NCBI RefSeq assembly: GCF_023276435.1
Contig: NZ_JALLPO010000003.1
Coordinates: forward strand, 219,560 to 283,559
Origin: Sphaerisporangium perillae
Lineage (GTDB): Bacteria; Actinomycetota; Actinomycetes; Streptosporangiales; Streptosporangiaceae
Length of the DNA: 64,000 nt
Direction of reading: 5' to 3'
Shown: in pieces, positions 33,310-43,073 of the stretch
Layout of the letters: each line of letters starts with the position of its first letter
Numbering within the stretch: position 1 is the first letter of the stretch
Notes under the pieces: generated by a model
What the model was told of the DNA's origin: nothing
Seen by the model: only the letters and a program-made list of their open reading frames with translations
Database searches by the model: none
Translations under genes and position numbers: made by a program

Positions 33310-33596
33310 CGCCGGCCCCACCGGTTTCTCACCGCGCGACGGCGCCGCCGCCCCCTTCCCACTGCCGCGGTGCCCGATGCAGAACCACCACGCTGACCGG
33401 GGGCAGGGGGCTCTCGGCCGTCCAGCGCGGAGGTGATCTCGTCGGCGACCGGAGGCTCGCCAGCTGAGGGCACCGAGCACGGCCGCCGCTCCTGTGGATT
33501 TCATCGGGACTCCAGGAAGGGGGGTGATGCCCCACATTCGCCGTTTCCCGGCGGTGCTTCTTCGTTCCCTGCCACGAAAGCCCGCGACGCCTCGTG
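33310..33596. other. Gap between convergent racemase and PucR genes
   Basis: No gene or clear hairpin is supported in this stretch. Short open frames on both strands are rich in Arg, Ser and Gly and look like chance frames. Confidence 0.4.
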
Positions 33597-35180
33597 CTAC
33601 CGGCCGAAGATCCGCATCTGGAGCATCACGGACAGCCGCGCGTCGGGATCGGCGAGGTCCAGGCCGCTGATCTCGGTGAGCCGCTTCAGGCGGTAGCGGA
33701 AGGTGTTGGCGTGCACGTGCACCTTGGCCGAGGCGGCGTTGACGTCGCCGAACGCGTCCAGGTAGGCCCGCAGGGTGGCCACCAGCTCGCTGCCGTGCTC
33801 GGCGTCGTGGGCGATGAGCCGCTCGTAGGGCCCGGTGGGGACCTGCTCCTCGGCCTTCACCAGGTCGGACAGTTGCAGCAGCAGCGCCTCGAAGTGCACG
33901 CCGGTGTAGCAGGCGACCGCGCCGGAGGTCTCACGGGCGCGCAGCACCCGCAGCGCCCGGTCGGCGTCGGCCCGCGATCTGGACACCTCCGTCAGGCTGA
34001 CCGCCAGGCGGCCCACGCCGATGTTGGCCGCGTGCCGGGGGCCGACCCGGGCGAGGAAGCTCTCGGCGACCCGTACGGCCCGCGCCTCCTCCTCTCCGCC
34101 GGCGTGCAGGGGCAGCACGGCGTAGGCCACCGAGCCGACCAGGGCGGCGGCGGCCCTTGGATGGATGGCGCCGACGTGCACGGCGAGGGCGTCGCAGAAC
34201 CGCTGCCTGTCGCTCTCCAGGCGCGCGGCGTCGGCGTGGGACCCGTCGATGAGCTGGGCGGCGAGCACGCACAGCCGCTCGCTGGCCACGCCGAGCCGCC
34301 CGGCCGCCTCGGCCGCGTCCTTGCCGCCCGCCAGCACCGTCGACAGCAGGTCGGCGCGCAGCCGCCTGCTGGTGTCCGCCACGGCGCGCTCCCTGAGCAG
34401 CTGCAGCGCGACGATCTTCGCGGCCTCGGCGAGGGCCCGCTGACGCTGCTCGCTCAGCGGCTCCCGCACGGCGGCCCAGATGGAGCCGAGGATCTCGTCC
34501 CCGGACCGGACGGCCACCGCCGCCCGGTTGATGCTGTCGTCGTCCAGCTCCATGTAGATCGGCTCGCGGCTCTGGTAGAGCTCACGGAGGAACCCCCGCT
34601 CCACCAGCATCCGCCGGTACCGTTCCGGGACCTGGCGGCCGAGCACGGTCGCCACCCTGCCCGCGTCGGCCTCGTCCTGCCGCTCGGAGTAGGCGAGCAC
34701 CCGCGACGAGCGGTCCTCGATGGTGACCGGCGCGTCCAGCAGGGCGCACACGGCGTTGGCCAGCGAGAACAGGCCGTCCGGCGGGGCTTCGCCCGGTTCG
34801 GCGAGGTCGCCCTCCGCCAGCAGGGACCGCAGCAGCGCGGCGACCTGCGCCCAGGAGGCGGCGCGGGTGAGGCCCAGCACCGCCACCCCGGTCTCCCGGA
34901 CCTTCGCGCGGACGGCGTCGTCGACGTCCACCGGCTGCTTGACGACGACGCCCGCCGCGGGCCCGGCCGCGTCGAGCAGGGCGCAGACGCGCTCGGCGGA
35001 CTGCACCCCGACGGCGAGCACGAGGCTCCCCTCCGCGAGCAGCAGCTCGTCGAGGGGGTCGTAGATGTGCACCCCGGTGACCTCGGCGTCCAGCTCACCG
35101 GGTGAGGCGGCCACGTCCAGGACCGTGCTGCCCAGATCTTCCAGGATCCGCCGCAGGCTGGCACGTGGCCGGGCAATCAT
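33597..35180 (-). CDS. PucR-family transcriptional regulator
   Basis: A 527-residue regulator with an N-terminal PucR-type ligand region (ELLLAEGSLVLAVGVQ), a central GAF-like part (FSLANAVCALLDAPVTIEDRSSRVLAYS) and a C-terminal helix-turn-helix at about 470-525, where HVHANTFRYRLKRLTEISGLD is the hallmark. PucR/CdaR proteins respond to small metabolites such as purine breakdown products, sugar acids or amino acids. It lies convergent to the racemase gene and 30 nt below the serine hydrolase gene on the same strand, so it may control either amino-acid gene set. ATG at 35180 follows a GAGGGGATGATT context. Confidence 0.88.
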   Translation of the reverse strand: MIARPRASLRRILEDLGSTVLDVAASPGELDAEVTGVHIYDPLDELLLAEGSLVLAVGVQSAERVCALLDAAGPAAGVVVKQPVDVDDAVRAKVRETGVAVLGLTRAASWAQVAALLRSLLAEGDLAEPGEAPPDGLFSLANAVCALLDAPVTIEDRSSRVLAYSERQDEADAGRVATVLGRQVPERYRRMLVERGFLRELYQSREPIYMELDDDSINRAAVAVRSGDEILGSIWAAVREPLSEQRQRALAEAAKIVALQLLRERAVADTSRRLRADLLSTVLAGGKDAAEAAGRLGVASERLCVLAAQLIDGSHADAARLESDRQRFCDALAVHVGAIHPRAAAALVGSVAYAVLPLHAGGEEEARAVRVAESFLARVGPRHAANIGVGRLAVSLTEVSRSRADADRALRVLRARETSGAVACYTGVHFEALLLQLSDLVKAEEQVPTGPYERLIAHDAEHGSELVATLRAYLDAFGDVNAASAKVHVHANTFRYRLKRLTEISGLDLADPDARLSVMLQMRIFGR

Positions 35181-35210
35181 CCCCTCACGATAATCGATGC
35201 CGAGTTCCCC

Positions 35211-36536
35211 TCAGGCGACCTTGGGCGTGGCCCGCACGCCGAGGTGGATGTACGGCGTACCGTCCGCGAGCTGGTAGAAGACGGCCGAGAACCAGTTGGG
35301 CTGCCCTTCCGGACGGCCCACGAAGGTGGTGTCGTCCACCGGGACGAGCTCGAACTCAAGGGGTGGCTGCGCCTCTGCCAGCGCTCCGGTGGCCTCGCCG
35401 TACAACGAGAGCCGGCCGTCACGGACCGTGAGCGTGAACCGCATGCCGGCCCGCTCGTACACACCGGCGTATCGCTCGACGTCGGTCTCGAACGGCTCGG
35501 CCGGCGGTCCCAGCTTGGGCGGCACGGCGAGGCCCAGCAGTTCGCCGAAGAGCTCGGTGGCCAGGGCGTGCTGGAAGGCGGAGGCATAACCGCCGTTGGC
35601 CAGCACGCACACCACCGTTCCGGCGTCGGGGACCGCCCACAGCATGGCCGCCTGGCCGATGGTGTTGCCCCCGTGGGAGATGATCCGGCGGCCCTGCCAC
35701 TCGTCCAGGATCCAGCCGATCCCCCACTGCTTTCCGAGGGTGTGGGGGTTCGGGATGTCCACCTGCGGCTCCCACATCGCCCGCGGGTCGGCGAGCAGCC
35801 CGGTGCCCAGGTGGGCGCGGGCGAAGGCGACGACGTCGGCGGCACGCGCGCAGACCAGCCCGGCCGGCCCGCAGGAGCGCATCAGCCCCCACGCGGGGGC
35901 GGGCCGCCCCTCCAGGTGCCCTATGGCGGCGCGGAAGCGCAGCGCGTCCTCAGGCAGCGTCCAGGTGTGGGTGAGGCCGAGCGGCTCGATGATCTGCTCG
36001 CGCAGCGCCGCGTCCCACACCTTGCCGGTGAGGCGTTCGACGACGCGCCCGGCGATGATGAAACCGGAGTTGCAGTACGACTGGGTGGCGCCCAGCGGAT
36101 GGTTCTGCGCGAGGTCCGCGCAGGCCGCGACGTACTTCTCGACGCAGTCGTCGCCCCGGCCGGTGTCCAGGAACAGGTCCCCGTCGATGCCTGAGGTGTG
36201 CGAGAGCAGGTGCCTGATCGTGACGGTCTTGGTCACCTCCGGGTCGGCGACCTGGAACTCGGGCAGGACGTCGGCGACCGGGGTGTCGAGCGTCAGCTCG
36301 CCCCGCTCGACGAGAAGCATGATCTGGGTCGCGGTCCACACCTTGGTGACCGAGCCGATCTGGAAGAGCGAGTCGGTGGTCACCTCCACACCGGTGGCCA
36401 CGTTGAGCACGCCCGCGGCGAACTCGTGTACCTCTCCTTCGTGGAGGAAGGCCAGGCTCGCGCCGGGGATTTCGTACTCGGCGATCAGCTCGCCGAGGCG
36501 GGCGTGCCATCGAGCGGGATCCACTGCTCCAGCCAC
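35211..36536 (-). CDS. Serine beta-lactamase-like hydrolase (class C/S12 family)
   Basis: A 441-residue penicillin-recognising enzyme. The nucleophile motif is SVTK near residue 62, the tyrosine motif is YCN near residue 153 (SYCNSGFIIAG), and the third motif is HGG in ISHGGNTIGQ near residue 300; a C-terminal lipocalin-like domain follows. No signal peptide is seen, so this is probably a cytoplasmic esterase, D-aminopeptidase or amidase rather than a secreted antibiotic-resistance enzyme. It may feed D-amino acids into the neighbouring inversion operon (inference). GTG at 36536 is preceded by AAAGGA. Confidence 0.82.
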   Translation of the reverse strand: MAGAVDPARWHARLGELIAEYEIPGASLAFLHEGEVHEFAAGVLNVATGVEVTTDSLFQIGSVTKVWTATQIMLLVERGELTLDTPVADVLPEFQVADPEVTKTVTIRHLLSHTSGIDGDLFLDTGRGDDCVEKYVAACADLAQNHPLGATQSYCNSGFIIAGRVVERLTGKVWDAALREQIIEPLGLTHTWTLPEDALRFRAAIGHLEGRPAPAWGLMRSCGPAGLVCARAADVVAFARAHLGTGLLADPRAMWEPQVDIPNPHTLGKQWGIGWILDEWQGRRIISHGGNTIGQAAMLWAVPDAGTVVCVLANGGYASAFQHALATELFGELLGLAVPPKLGPPAEPFETDVERYAGVYERAGMRFTLTVRDGRLSLYGEATGALAEAQPPLEFELVPVDDTTFVGRPEGQPNWFSAVFYQLADGTPYIHLGVRATPKVA

Positions 36537-36781
36537 TGGAGGATCCTTTCGTTGCGACCAGCCAGATCTCGGACCGTTTCGCGTCGGATTCCCGGTTCAC
36601 GGCGCTGCCGTCGGGCGTAGCCGGGGGGCGCCCGGCACCGCGAGACGGTAGAGATCGCTGGGGGAAAGGCGAGGCATGTCCGAACGCTAGGCTTCCGTTC
36701 CCCTCCGGTTCTTCGGCCTCCACGACGAACCGGACCCCCATCGGTTGTGCCACCGTCCAACCGCCCCGCCCTTCGGGGTGT

Positions 36782-37438
36782 CTAGACGGCCGCGGGGGCG
36801 GAATCGGGCCGGTCGTCGCTGTTCACCGGTTCTGGGAGCGTTCCCGCATTGTGCTCCAGGAGGCGCCAGCCCTTGCGGCCCTCCTGCAGGACCGACCAGG
36901 AGCAGTTGCCGAGCCCGCCGAGGGCCGGCCACAGCTCCTCGGGTAGGCCGAGCATGCGGGCCAGGCCGAGCCGGATGGCGGCCCCATGGGAGGCCACCAC
37001 CATGAGCCCTCCGTCTTCGAGCCTGGTCACCCAGCGCCGGGTGGCGGCGGCCACGCGGTCGGCGACGTCGGTCACCGCCTCGCCTCCGGGCGCCTCCCAT
37101 TCGGCGTACTGGACCGGCCAGCCCGCGGCGATCTCGGCCCGGGTCAGCCCCTCCCACTCGCCGCCGCCGCGCTCGCGCAGGTCCTTGTCGACCAGGACGT
37201 CGAGCCCGGCGATCGCGCCGAGGGCGGCGGCCGTGTCCTGGGCGCGCCGCAGGTGCGAGGAGACGATCAGCGATGGCCGCAGGGACGCGAGCAGCGAGGC
37301 CGCCCGCTCGGCCTGGGCGATGCCCGTCTCGTCGAGCGGGATGTCGGTGTGCCCCTGGAACCGCTGCTCGACGTTCCACAGCGTCTGGCCGTGGCGCCAG
37401 AAGACGACGCGACGGCCGCCGCGCTTCCCCTCACTCAC
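36782..37438 (-). CDS. Histidine phosphatase family protein (phosphoglycerate mutase-like)
   Basis: A 218-residue histidine phosphatase. The phospho-histidine motif is FWRHGQTLWNVEQRFQGH near residue 14, with a second arginine in SSHLRRAQDTA and the general acid/His pair in VVASHGAAIRLGLARM. In actinobacteria a gene of this type normally follows nadD and rsfS, as here. Its GTG start (37438) overlaps the rsfS end by 8 nt. Substrate may be a phosphorylated sugar or glycerate; family motifs do not tell. Confidence 0.85.
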   Translation of the reverse strand: MSEGKRGGRRVVFWRHGQTLWNVEQRFQGHTDIPLDETGIAQAERAASLLASLRPSLIVSSHLRRAQDTAAALGAIAGLDVLVDKDLRERGGGEWEGLTRAEIAAGWPVQYAEWEAPGGEAVTDVADRVAAATRRWVTRLEDGGLMVVASHGAAIRLGLARMLGLPEELWPALGGLGNCSWSVLQEGRKGWRLLEHNAGTLPEPVNSDDRPDSAPAAV

Positions 37439-37838
37439 CTGCCGTCCCGCGGGCCCGTTGAGCTCGGACCTGCGTGACGCTGTCCGGGAGCCCGATGATC
37501 GGGCAGTCCTTCCACAGGCGCTCCAGGGCGTAGAAGGTGCGGTCCTCCTCGTGCTGGACGTGGACCACGATGTCCAGGAAGTCGAGGAGCACCCAGCGGC
37601 CCTCGCGTTCGCCCTCACGGCGGACCGGCTTGGCGTGGGCCTCGATGCGCAGCCGCTCCTCGATCTCGTCGACGATGGCGCGGACCTGGCGGTCGTTGGA
37701 GGCGGAGCAGAGCAGGAAGGCGTCGGTGATGACGAGCTGCTCGCTCACGTCGTAGGCGATGATGTCATCCGCCAGCTTCTCGGCCGCGGCCTCGGCGGCG
37801 AGCCGGACGAGCTGTTGGGATCTCTCGGATGCTGTCAC
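37431..37838 (-). CDS. rsfS: Ribosome silencing factor RsfS
   Basis: A 135-residue RsfS/Iojap protein, which binds ribosomal protein uL14 and blocks subunit joining in starvation. It shows AAEKLADDIIAYDVSEQLVITDAFLLCSA cut by family spacing, then RQVRAIVDEIEERL, and WVLLDFLDIVVHVQHEEDRTFYALERLWKDCP at its core. GTG at 37838 gives the usual VTASERSQQL start; AGGAGG lies 13 nt upstream, a long but tolerated spacing. It is followed by the phosphatase gene with overlap. Confidence 0.93.
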   Translation of the reverse strand: MTASERSQQLVRLAAEAAAEKLADDIIAYDVSEQLVITDAFLLCSASNDRQVRAIVDEIEERLRIEAHAKPVRREGEREGRWVLLDFLDIVVHVQHEEDRTFYALERLWKDCPIIGLPDSVTQVRAQRARGTAGE

Positions 37839-37884
37839 GATGTGGGTTGTTCCTCCTGTGAAGGGTACGAGGTCAGCATTCCCA

Positions 37885-38493
37885 TTATGAGGATGCCCGG
37901 TAAAGACCCCGCTTGTTGATGTACTGAACAATCCCGTCGGGAACGAGATACCAGATGGGTTCTCCGGCGGCCACACGCTGCCGGCACTCCGAGGAGGAGA
38001 TCGCGAGCGCCGGTATCTCGATGAGGCTGACCTTTCCCTCGGGGAGCCCCGGGTCGTGCAACAGATGACCCGGACGAGTACAGCCTACGAAATGCGCAAT
38101 GGTGAACAGCTCGTCGACATCACGCCAGCTGAGAATCTGCGCCAGAGCGTCGGCGCCGGTGATGAAGTACAGCTCCACATCGGGCTCGTACCTGCCGGCG
38201 ATCTCGCGGAGCGTGTCGATCGTGAACGTCGGCCCCGGGCGGTCGATGTCGATCCGGCTCACCGAGAACCGGGGGTTGGACGCGGTGGCGATGACCGTCA
38301 TCAGATAGCGGTCCTCGGCCGCGGAGACCTGCTGCTCGGCCTTCTGCCACGGCTGCCCGGTCGGGACGAACACCACCTCGTCCAGGTCGAAGTGATGGGC
38401 GACCTCGCTGGCCGCGACAAGGTGACCGTGGTGGATCGGGTCGAACGTCCCGCCCATGATGCCAAGCCGCCTGGTGGGAGTCCCGTTCCTCAT
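37885..38493 (-). CDS. nadD: Nicotinate-nucleotide adenylyltransferase
   Basis: A 202-residue NadD, which makes nicotinate adenine dinucleotide from NaMN and ATP in NAD synthesis. It has the nucleotidyltransferase motif [39 protein letters not shown] and the C-terminal [13 protein letters not shown] (the ISxxxIR-type motif). ATG at 38493 follows GGGTTTCCTCGC; a divergent peptidase gene lies 143 nt away. It heads the nadD-rsfS-phosphatase group. Confidence 0.94.
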   Translation of the reverse strand: MRNGTPTRRLGIMGGTFDPIHHGHLVAASEVAHHFDLDEVVFVPTGQPWQKAEQQVSAAEDRYLMTVIATASNPRFSVSRIDIDRPGPTFTIDTLREIAGRYEPDVELYFITGADALAQILSWRDVDELFTIAHFVGCTRPGHLLHDPGLPEGKVSLIEIPALAISSSECRQRVAAGEPIWYLVPDGIVQYINKRGLYRASS

Positions 38494-38636
38494 GCGAGGA
38501 AACCCTAACGTGCCGCGCCGCGCGCGAGGTCCCCGCCCCCTCGCCCTCCGGCAACCCCAGGCAGGACCCCGTACAGGGGCTCGAGCGGCAGGAAGCATGC
38601 TGCAAGGCCGCGCGCGGGCATCCGCCCCGACGTAGC

Positions 38637-39662
38637 ATGCCGACCATGACCACCACCACCCCGGATCGCAACCGTGTACAGCTGCCCGGCATCAGCTCCC
38701 GGGCCTACGAGCATCCAGCTGACCGGTCGGCCCTGGTCGCGATGCGCTCCCTGTCGGGATTCGACTCGGTGCTCAAGCGCATGTCGGGCCTGTTCAGCGA
38801 GCGCCGCCTCCGGCTGATGTTCCTCGCCTCCTCTGTGCGGGCCAGCGAGACGCAGTTCCGCTCCCTGTACGACATGGGCCGCGACAGCGCCTACCTCCTG
38901 GACCTCCACCGCATTCCCGAGATCTACGTCCAGCAGGACCCCCGGCCGAACGCCATGGCCATCGGCTTCGACGACCCGTTCATCGTGATCAACACCGGCC
39001 TGCTCGACCTGATGGACGAGGAGGAGCTCCGCTTCGTCGTCGGGCACGAGACCGCCCACATCCTGTCCGGCCACGCGGTGTACGGCACGATGCTGGCGAT
39101 CCTCACCCGGCTCGCCACCCGCGTGGCGTGGATCCCCCTCGGCTACATCGGGCTGCGGATCATCGTGACCGCGCTGGAGGAGTGGCACCGCAAGGCCGAG
39201 CTGTCGGCCGACCGCGGCGGCCTGCTCTGCGGCCAGGACCCCGAGGCCGCCATGCGCGCCCTGATGAAGCTCGCCGGAGGGTCCCGCCTCCACGAGATGA
39301 ACATCGAGGCCTTCCTCGACCAGGCCCGCGAGTACGACACCGCCGGTGACGTGCGCGACGGCCTGCTCAAGGTGCTCAACCTCCTCGGCAGCACCCACCC
39401 GTTCGCGGTGATGCGCGTGGCCGAGCTGGACCGCTGGCGCCGGGACGGCGAGTATGAGGCGATCCTGGCGGGTAACTACCCGCGCCGCGAGGACGACGCC
39501 AACGCCAAGGTCTCCGAGGAGGTCAAGGCCGCCGCCCGCTCCTACCGCGAGTCGTGGGCCCAGTCCCAGGACCCGTTCATCGGCGTCCTGCGCGATGTCG
39601 CCGAGGGCGCGGTCAACGCCGGGGAGCGCATCTTCAACCGGTTCGCCCGCAGGGACAACTGA
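38637..39662 (+). CDS. M48-family metalloprotease
   Basis: A 341-residue M48 peptidase. The zinc site is [13 protein letters not shown] (HExxH) near residue 138, with the third ligand in [15 protein letters not shown] near residue 192. One hydrophobic stretch ([18 protein letters not shown]) follows the zinc helix and may insert in the membrane. Several actinobacterial proteins of this type are membrane-associated quality-control proteases like HtpX, but this one lacks the four-helix HtpX topology. ATG at 38637 or 38646 can start it; neither has a strong ribosome site. Confidence 0.85.
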   Translation: MPTMTTTTPDRNRVQLPGISSRAYEHPADRSALVAMRSLSGFDSVLKRMSGLFSERRLRLMFLASSVRASETQFRSLYDMGRDSAYLLDLHRIPEIYVQQDPRPNAMAIGFDDPFIVINTGLLDLMDEEELRFVVGHETAHILSGHAVYGTMLAILTRLATRVAWIPLGYIGLRIIVTALEEWHRKAELSADRGGLLCGQDPEAAMRALMKLAGGSRLHEMNIEAFLDQAREYDTAGDVRDGLLKVLNLLGSTHPFAVMRVAELDRWRRDGEYEAILAGNYPRREDDANAKVSEEVKAAARSYRESWAQSQDPFIGVLRDVAEGAVNAGERIFNRFARRDN

Positions 39663-39779
39663 CGCACGCGCGAGGTCCATGGCCGCCCGGCGATGGACCC
39701 GCGGCCGAGCGCCGCGGCGCCGATCCGGACGCCGCCGAGCCGCGCACGGGGGCGGTCACCTGACGTGCCGCCGCGGCTC

Positions 39780-39800
39780 GCGGCCGGGGAGCCCGGCCGC
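39780..39800. terminator. Bidirectional terminator hairpin
   Basis: GCGGCCGGG (39780-39788) and CCCGGCCGC (39792-39800) form a perfect 9-bp stem with a 3-nt loop between the convergent protease and kinase genes. Confidence 0.6.
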
Positions 39801-39802
39801 CG

Positions 39803-41602
39803 TTAGAAGGCGTGTGGCAGGACCCACGCCAGGACGCGGACGGCCGCGGCGCACAGGGCGACGAAGCCGCCGAGGACGGACAGCGCCCGAAGACCCTCCC
39901 TGCGCAACTCGGGTACGTGGACGCCGACCCGCTCGACCTCCCGGCCGACGATACCGCCGCACACGACCCCGAACACCACCCCGGCGACGGTCATCGGGCC
40001 GGGCTGCACCCACCACTCGCCTTCCATGCTCCCGCCCGCGGCCACCCAGAACGCCGAGGCGGCGATCGCGGACGCGGGCAGTCCCGGCCACACCGCCGCG
40101 CTGAGGACGGACCCGGCCAGCGTCACCGGGAAGGACACGACCCGCAGCGAGGCCCGCACCCGGGCCGACCTGCGGTTCCTGACGAGCCAGTGCCCGCTCC
40201 ACCACGCGCGGGCCAGCACGCAGAAGGCCGCCGTGATGATGAACGTCGCCAGCGGCCAGATCACCGAGGCGACCACGCAGGGCACCGCGAGCATGGCCAG
40301 CATGATCAGGACGGCGCTGCCCGGCGGCGAGGAGACCGACGCGCCCCGCACCGCCTCGGCGGCGAGCAGCGACTCCTTCACATCGGTGGCGGCACGCCGC
40401 ACCCTGCCGCCCTCGCCCGTCGCCCGCCGCTCGGCGCCCTCGGCCTTCGCGCGCCGCTCGGCGGCGTCCGCCTTGGGCCCTCGGACGCGCACCCGTTCAC
40501 CGGTGGCCGCCGTGCGCGGAACGCGCCGCGCCGCGGGCGTCTGCTTCCGCGCCGCCGGCGAGAGGTTCCCCGCGGGCTCGGCCGCCTCGCCGCGGAGCCG
40601 GCCGGCCGCGGGCTCCTCCCCACGGGCGCGCTCGCCGGCAGGGGTGTCCTCACGGGCCCGGGCTCCGGCCGCGTCGTCGGCCTTGCCACGGCCGGCCGGA
40701 GTGCCGTCGGCCCTGGTGCGGGCGCTCGGCGGCGGCTCGTCGCCGCGCGTGCCCCCCGCCGGCGAACCGGCGGGCGCCGTGGCCCTGGCGAGGCGCGACA
40801 GCCGGTCGGACAGCAGCGCCGCGGTCGGGCGCTTGGCCGGCTCCCGGTGCAGCGCCGCCCTGATCAAGGGCAGTAACGCGCCCGGCACTCCGGCCAGGTC
40901 GGCCCGCCCGTTCAGCACGGCGTACATCTGCGCCTCGACCGTGCCCCTGCCGAACGTCGGCCGCCCGGTGGCCGCGAACGCCACCGAGGCGGCCCAGGAA
41001 TGGACGTCCGAGGGCTCGCCGACGGCCTCCTCGGCGAACACCTCAGGGGCGGAGTACCCGGGCGTGCCGAGGAAGGTGCCCGTCATGGTGAGCCGGGTGG
41101 CGTCGGACACCTGGGCGATGCCGAAGTCGATCAGGACCGGGCCGTCGGGGCCCAGCACCACGTTGGCCGGCTTGACGTCACGGTGGATGACCCCGGCCGC
41201 GTGGATGATGGCGATCGCCGTGGCCAGCCCCCGCGCGAGGTCGATCAGCTGGGGACCCGACAGCGGCCCGCCGCGCCGCACCGCGTCGAGGAGGGTCTCC
41301 CCCTCGATGTGCTCCATCACCAGATAGGGGCGATCACCGGACAGATCGGCGTCGAGCACGCGGGCGACGTACGGGCTCTCCACCCGCCGCAGCGCCCGCA
41401 CCTCGCGGTCGAGCCGTAATCGCGACTCGGGATCGTCTCCGATCGGGTCACGCAGGATCTTGACGGCGACCTTCACCCCGCGCCTGCCGATGGCGAGGTA
41501 GACCTCGCCCATGCCGCCACGACCGAGGCGCTCCACCATGGTGTACGGGCCGACTCGCCCGAGCCCGCCCACTCGCCGTCCGCCCATAGGAGACGCCACC
41601 AT
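39803..41602 (-). CDS. Membrane-anchored serine/threonine protein kinase
   Basis: A protein of about 599 residues. The kinase domain spans about residues 20-280, with the glycine loop LGRGGMGEVYLA, VAVKILRD lysine, catalytic HRDVKPANVVL, LIDFGIAQ metal motif and GTPGYSAPEVF. An Ala/Arg/Pro-rich charged linker (about 285-425) leads to a C-terminal region with four or five hydrophobic segments (AVLIMLAMLAVPCVVASVIWP onward). There are no PASTA repeats. The start is uncertain: ATG at 41602 (MVASPMGG) or 41587 (MGGRRVGG). Its own promoter should lie in 41603-41789, beside proA. Confidence 0.85.
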   Translation of the reverse strand: MVASPMGGRRVGGLGRVGPYTMVERLGRGGMGEVYLAIGRRGVKVAVKILRDPIGDDPESRLRLDREVRALRRVESPYVARVLDADLSGDRPYLVMEHIEGETLLDAVRRGGPLSGPQLIDLARGLATAIAIIHAAGVIHRDVKPANVVLGPDGPVLIDFGIAQVSDATRLTMTGTFLGTPGYSAPEVFAEEAVGEPSDVHSWAASVAFAATGRPTFGRGTVEAQMYAVLNGRADLAGVPGALLPLIRAALHREPAKRPTAALLSDRLSRLARATAPAGSPAGGTRGDEPPPSARTRADGTPAGRGKADDAAGARAREDTPAGERARGEEPAAGRLRGEAAEPAGNLSPAARKQTPAARRVPRTAATGERVRVRGPKADAAERRAKAEGAERRATGEGGRVRRAATDVKESLLAAEAVRGASVSSPPGSAVLIMLAMLAVPCVVASVIWPLATFIITAAFCVLARAWWSGHWLVRNRRSARVRASLRVVSFPVTLAGSVLSAAVWPGLPASAIAASAFWVAAGGSMEGEWWVQPGPMTVAGVVFGVVCGGIVGREVERVGVHVPELRREGLRALSVLGGFVALCAAAVRVLAWVLPHAF

Positions 41603-41789
41603 AGCGTTGATTGCGGCCCCGGGCATCGGCGACGCGCCGGAAGCGACGGCACGGGTTCGACCGGACGGGCGACGGCACACCCCTGCATACCGGTCGGATC
41701 ACCGCTGAGACCGACGTAAGGGATGAACCGGCCCGCGGGCGGGGCGACCGGGGTGCGCGCAGGTCACCGCCCGCCCTCGCCCCGCATCG

Positions 41790-43073
41790 TCACGCTCCGG
41801 CGATCACGGTCCCGGAGGAGGTGCGCAGGTGGCCGTCGCCGGTGTAGACCCACTTGGTGGAGGTCAGCTCGGGCAGGCCCATCGGGCCCCTGGCGTGCAG
41901 CTTCTGGGTGGAGATGCCGATCTCGGCGCCGAAGCCGAACTCCGCGCCGTCGGTGAACCGGGTGGAGGCGTTCACCGCCACCGCCGCGGAGTCGACCAGC
42001 GAGACGAACCGCCGGGCCGCCTTCTGGGAGCGGGTGACGATGGCGTCGGTGTGCGCCGAGCCGTACCGCCGGATGTGCGCGACGGCGTCCTCCAGCGTGT
42101 CCACGACCGCCGCGGCAATGTCCAGGGAGAGGTACTCCTCGCCGAAGTCCTCCTCGGTGGCGGGCACGACCGCGGCGCCGTAGGAGGCGACGCGCTCGTC
42201 GCCGTGCACGGTCACGCCCTCCTTGGCCAGGCGCGCCAGCGCCGCCGGCACGAACTCGTCGGCCACCGCCGCGTGCACCAGGAGGGTCTCGGCCGCGTTG
42301 CACACCGACGGGCGCTGGGTCTTGGCGTTGACCAGGATCTCCATGGCCAGGTCGAGGTCGGCGTCCGCGTCCACGTACACGTGGCAGTTGCCGACGCCCG
42401 TCTCGATCACCGGCACCGTGGACTCCTCCACCACCGAGTTGATCAGGGACGCGCCGCCGCGCGGGATCAGGACGTCGACCAGCCCGCGCGCCCGCATCAG
42501 GTGCTTCACCGAGTCGCGGGTGGTCCCCGGGACCAGCTGCACGGCTCCGGCGGGGACGTGGGTGCCGGCCAGAGCGTCCTGCATGACCTTCACCAGGACG
42601 GTGTTGGACCGGTAGGCGCTGGAGGAGCCGCGCAGCAGGACGGCGTTGCCGCTCTTCAGGCACAGGGCGGCGGCGTCGACCGTGACGTTCGGGCGGCCCT
42701 CGTAGATGATGCCGACGACGCCGAGCGGGACGCGGATCTGCCGCAGCTCCAGGCCGTTCGGCAGGGTGCCGCCCCGGACGACCTCGCCGACCGGGTCGGG
42801 CAGGTCGGCCACCTCGCGGACGGCGTCCGCGATGGCCGCCACCCGCTCGCGGTCGAGCCGCAGGCGGTCGATCATGGTCTCGGGCGTGCCGCTCTCGCGT
42901 GCGGCGGCGACGTCCAGGGCGTTCGCCTCGACGATCTCTTCGGTGCGCGCCACCAGGGCGTCGGCCACGGCGCGCAGAGCGGCGTCCTTGGGGGCACGCG
43001 CGAGCGGGGCCAGCTCCGCGGCGGCCTCCCGGGCGGCGTGGGCGACCCTCAGAAAGTCCTCGGCCTCAGACAT
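41790..43073 (-). CDS. proA: Gamma-glutamyl phosphate reductase
   Basis: A 427-residue ProA, second step of proline synthesis, reducing gamma-glutamyl phosphate to glutamate semialdehyde with NADPH. Family signatures are [33 protein letters not shown] cofactor segment near residue 115 (start [14 protein letters not shown]), [18 protein letters not shown] with the catalytic cysteine, and [23 protein letters not shown] at 43073 overlaps the end of proB by 8 nt, so the pair is translated together. Confidence 0.95.
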   Translation of the reverse strand: MSEAEDFLRVAHAAREAAAELAPLARAPKDAALRAVADALVARTEEIVEANALDVAAARESGTPETMIDRLRLDRERVAAIADAVREVADLPDPVGEVVRGGTLPNGLELRQIRVPLGVVGIIYEGRPNVTVDAAALCLKSGNAVLLRGSSSAYRSNTVLVKVMQDALAGTHVPAGAVQLVPGTTRDSVKHLMRARGLVDVLIPRGGASLINSVVEESTVPVIETGVGNCHVYVDADADLDLAMEILVNAKTQRPSVCNAAETLLVHAAVADEFVPAALARLAKEGVTVHGDERVASYGAAVVPATEEDFGEEYLSLDIAAAVVDTLEDAVAHIRRYGSAHTDAIVTRSQKAARRFVSLVDSAAVAVNASTRFTDGAEFGFGAEIGISTQKLHARGPMGLPELTSTKWVYTGDGHLRTSSGTVIAGA

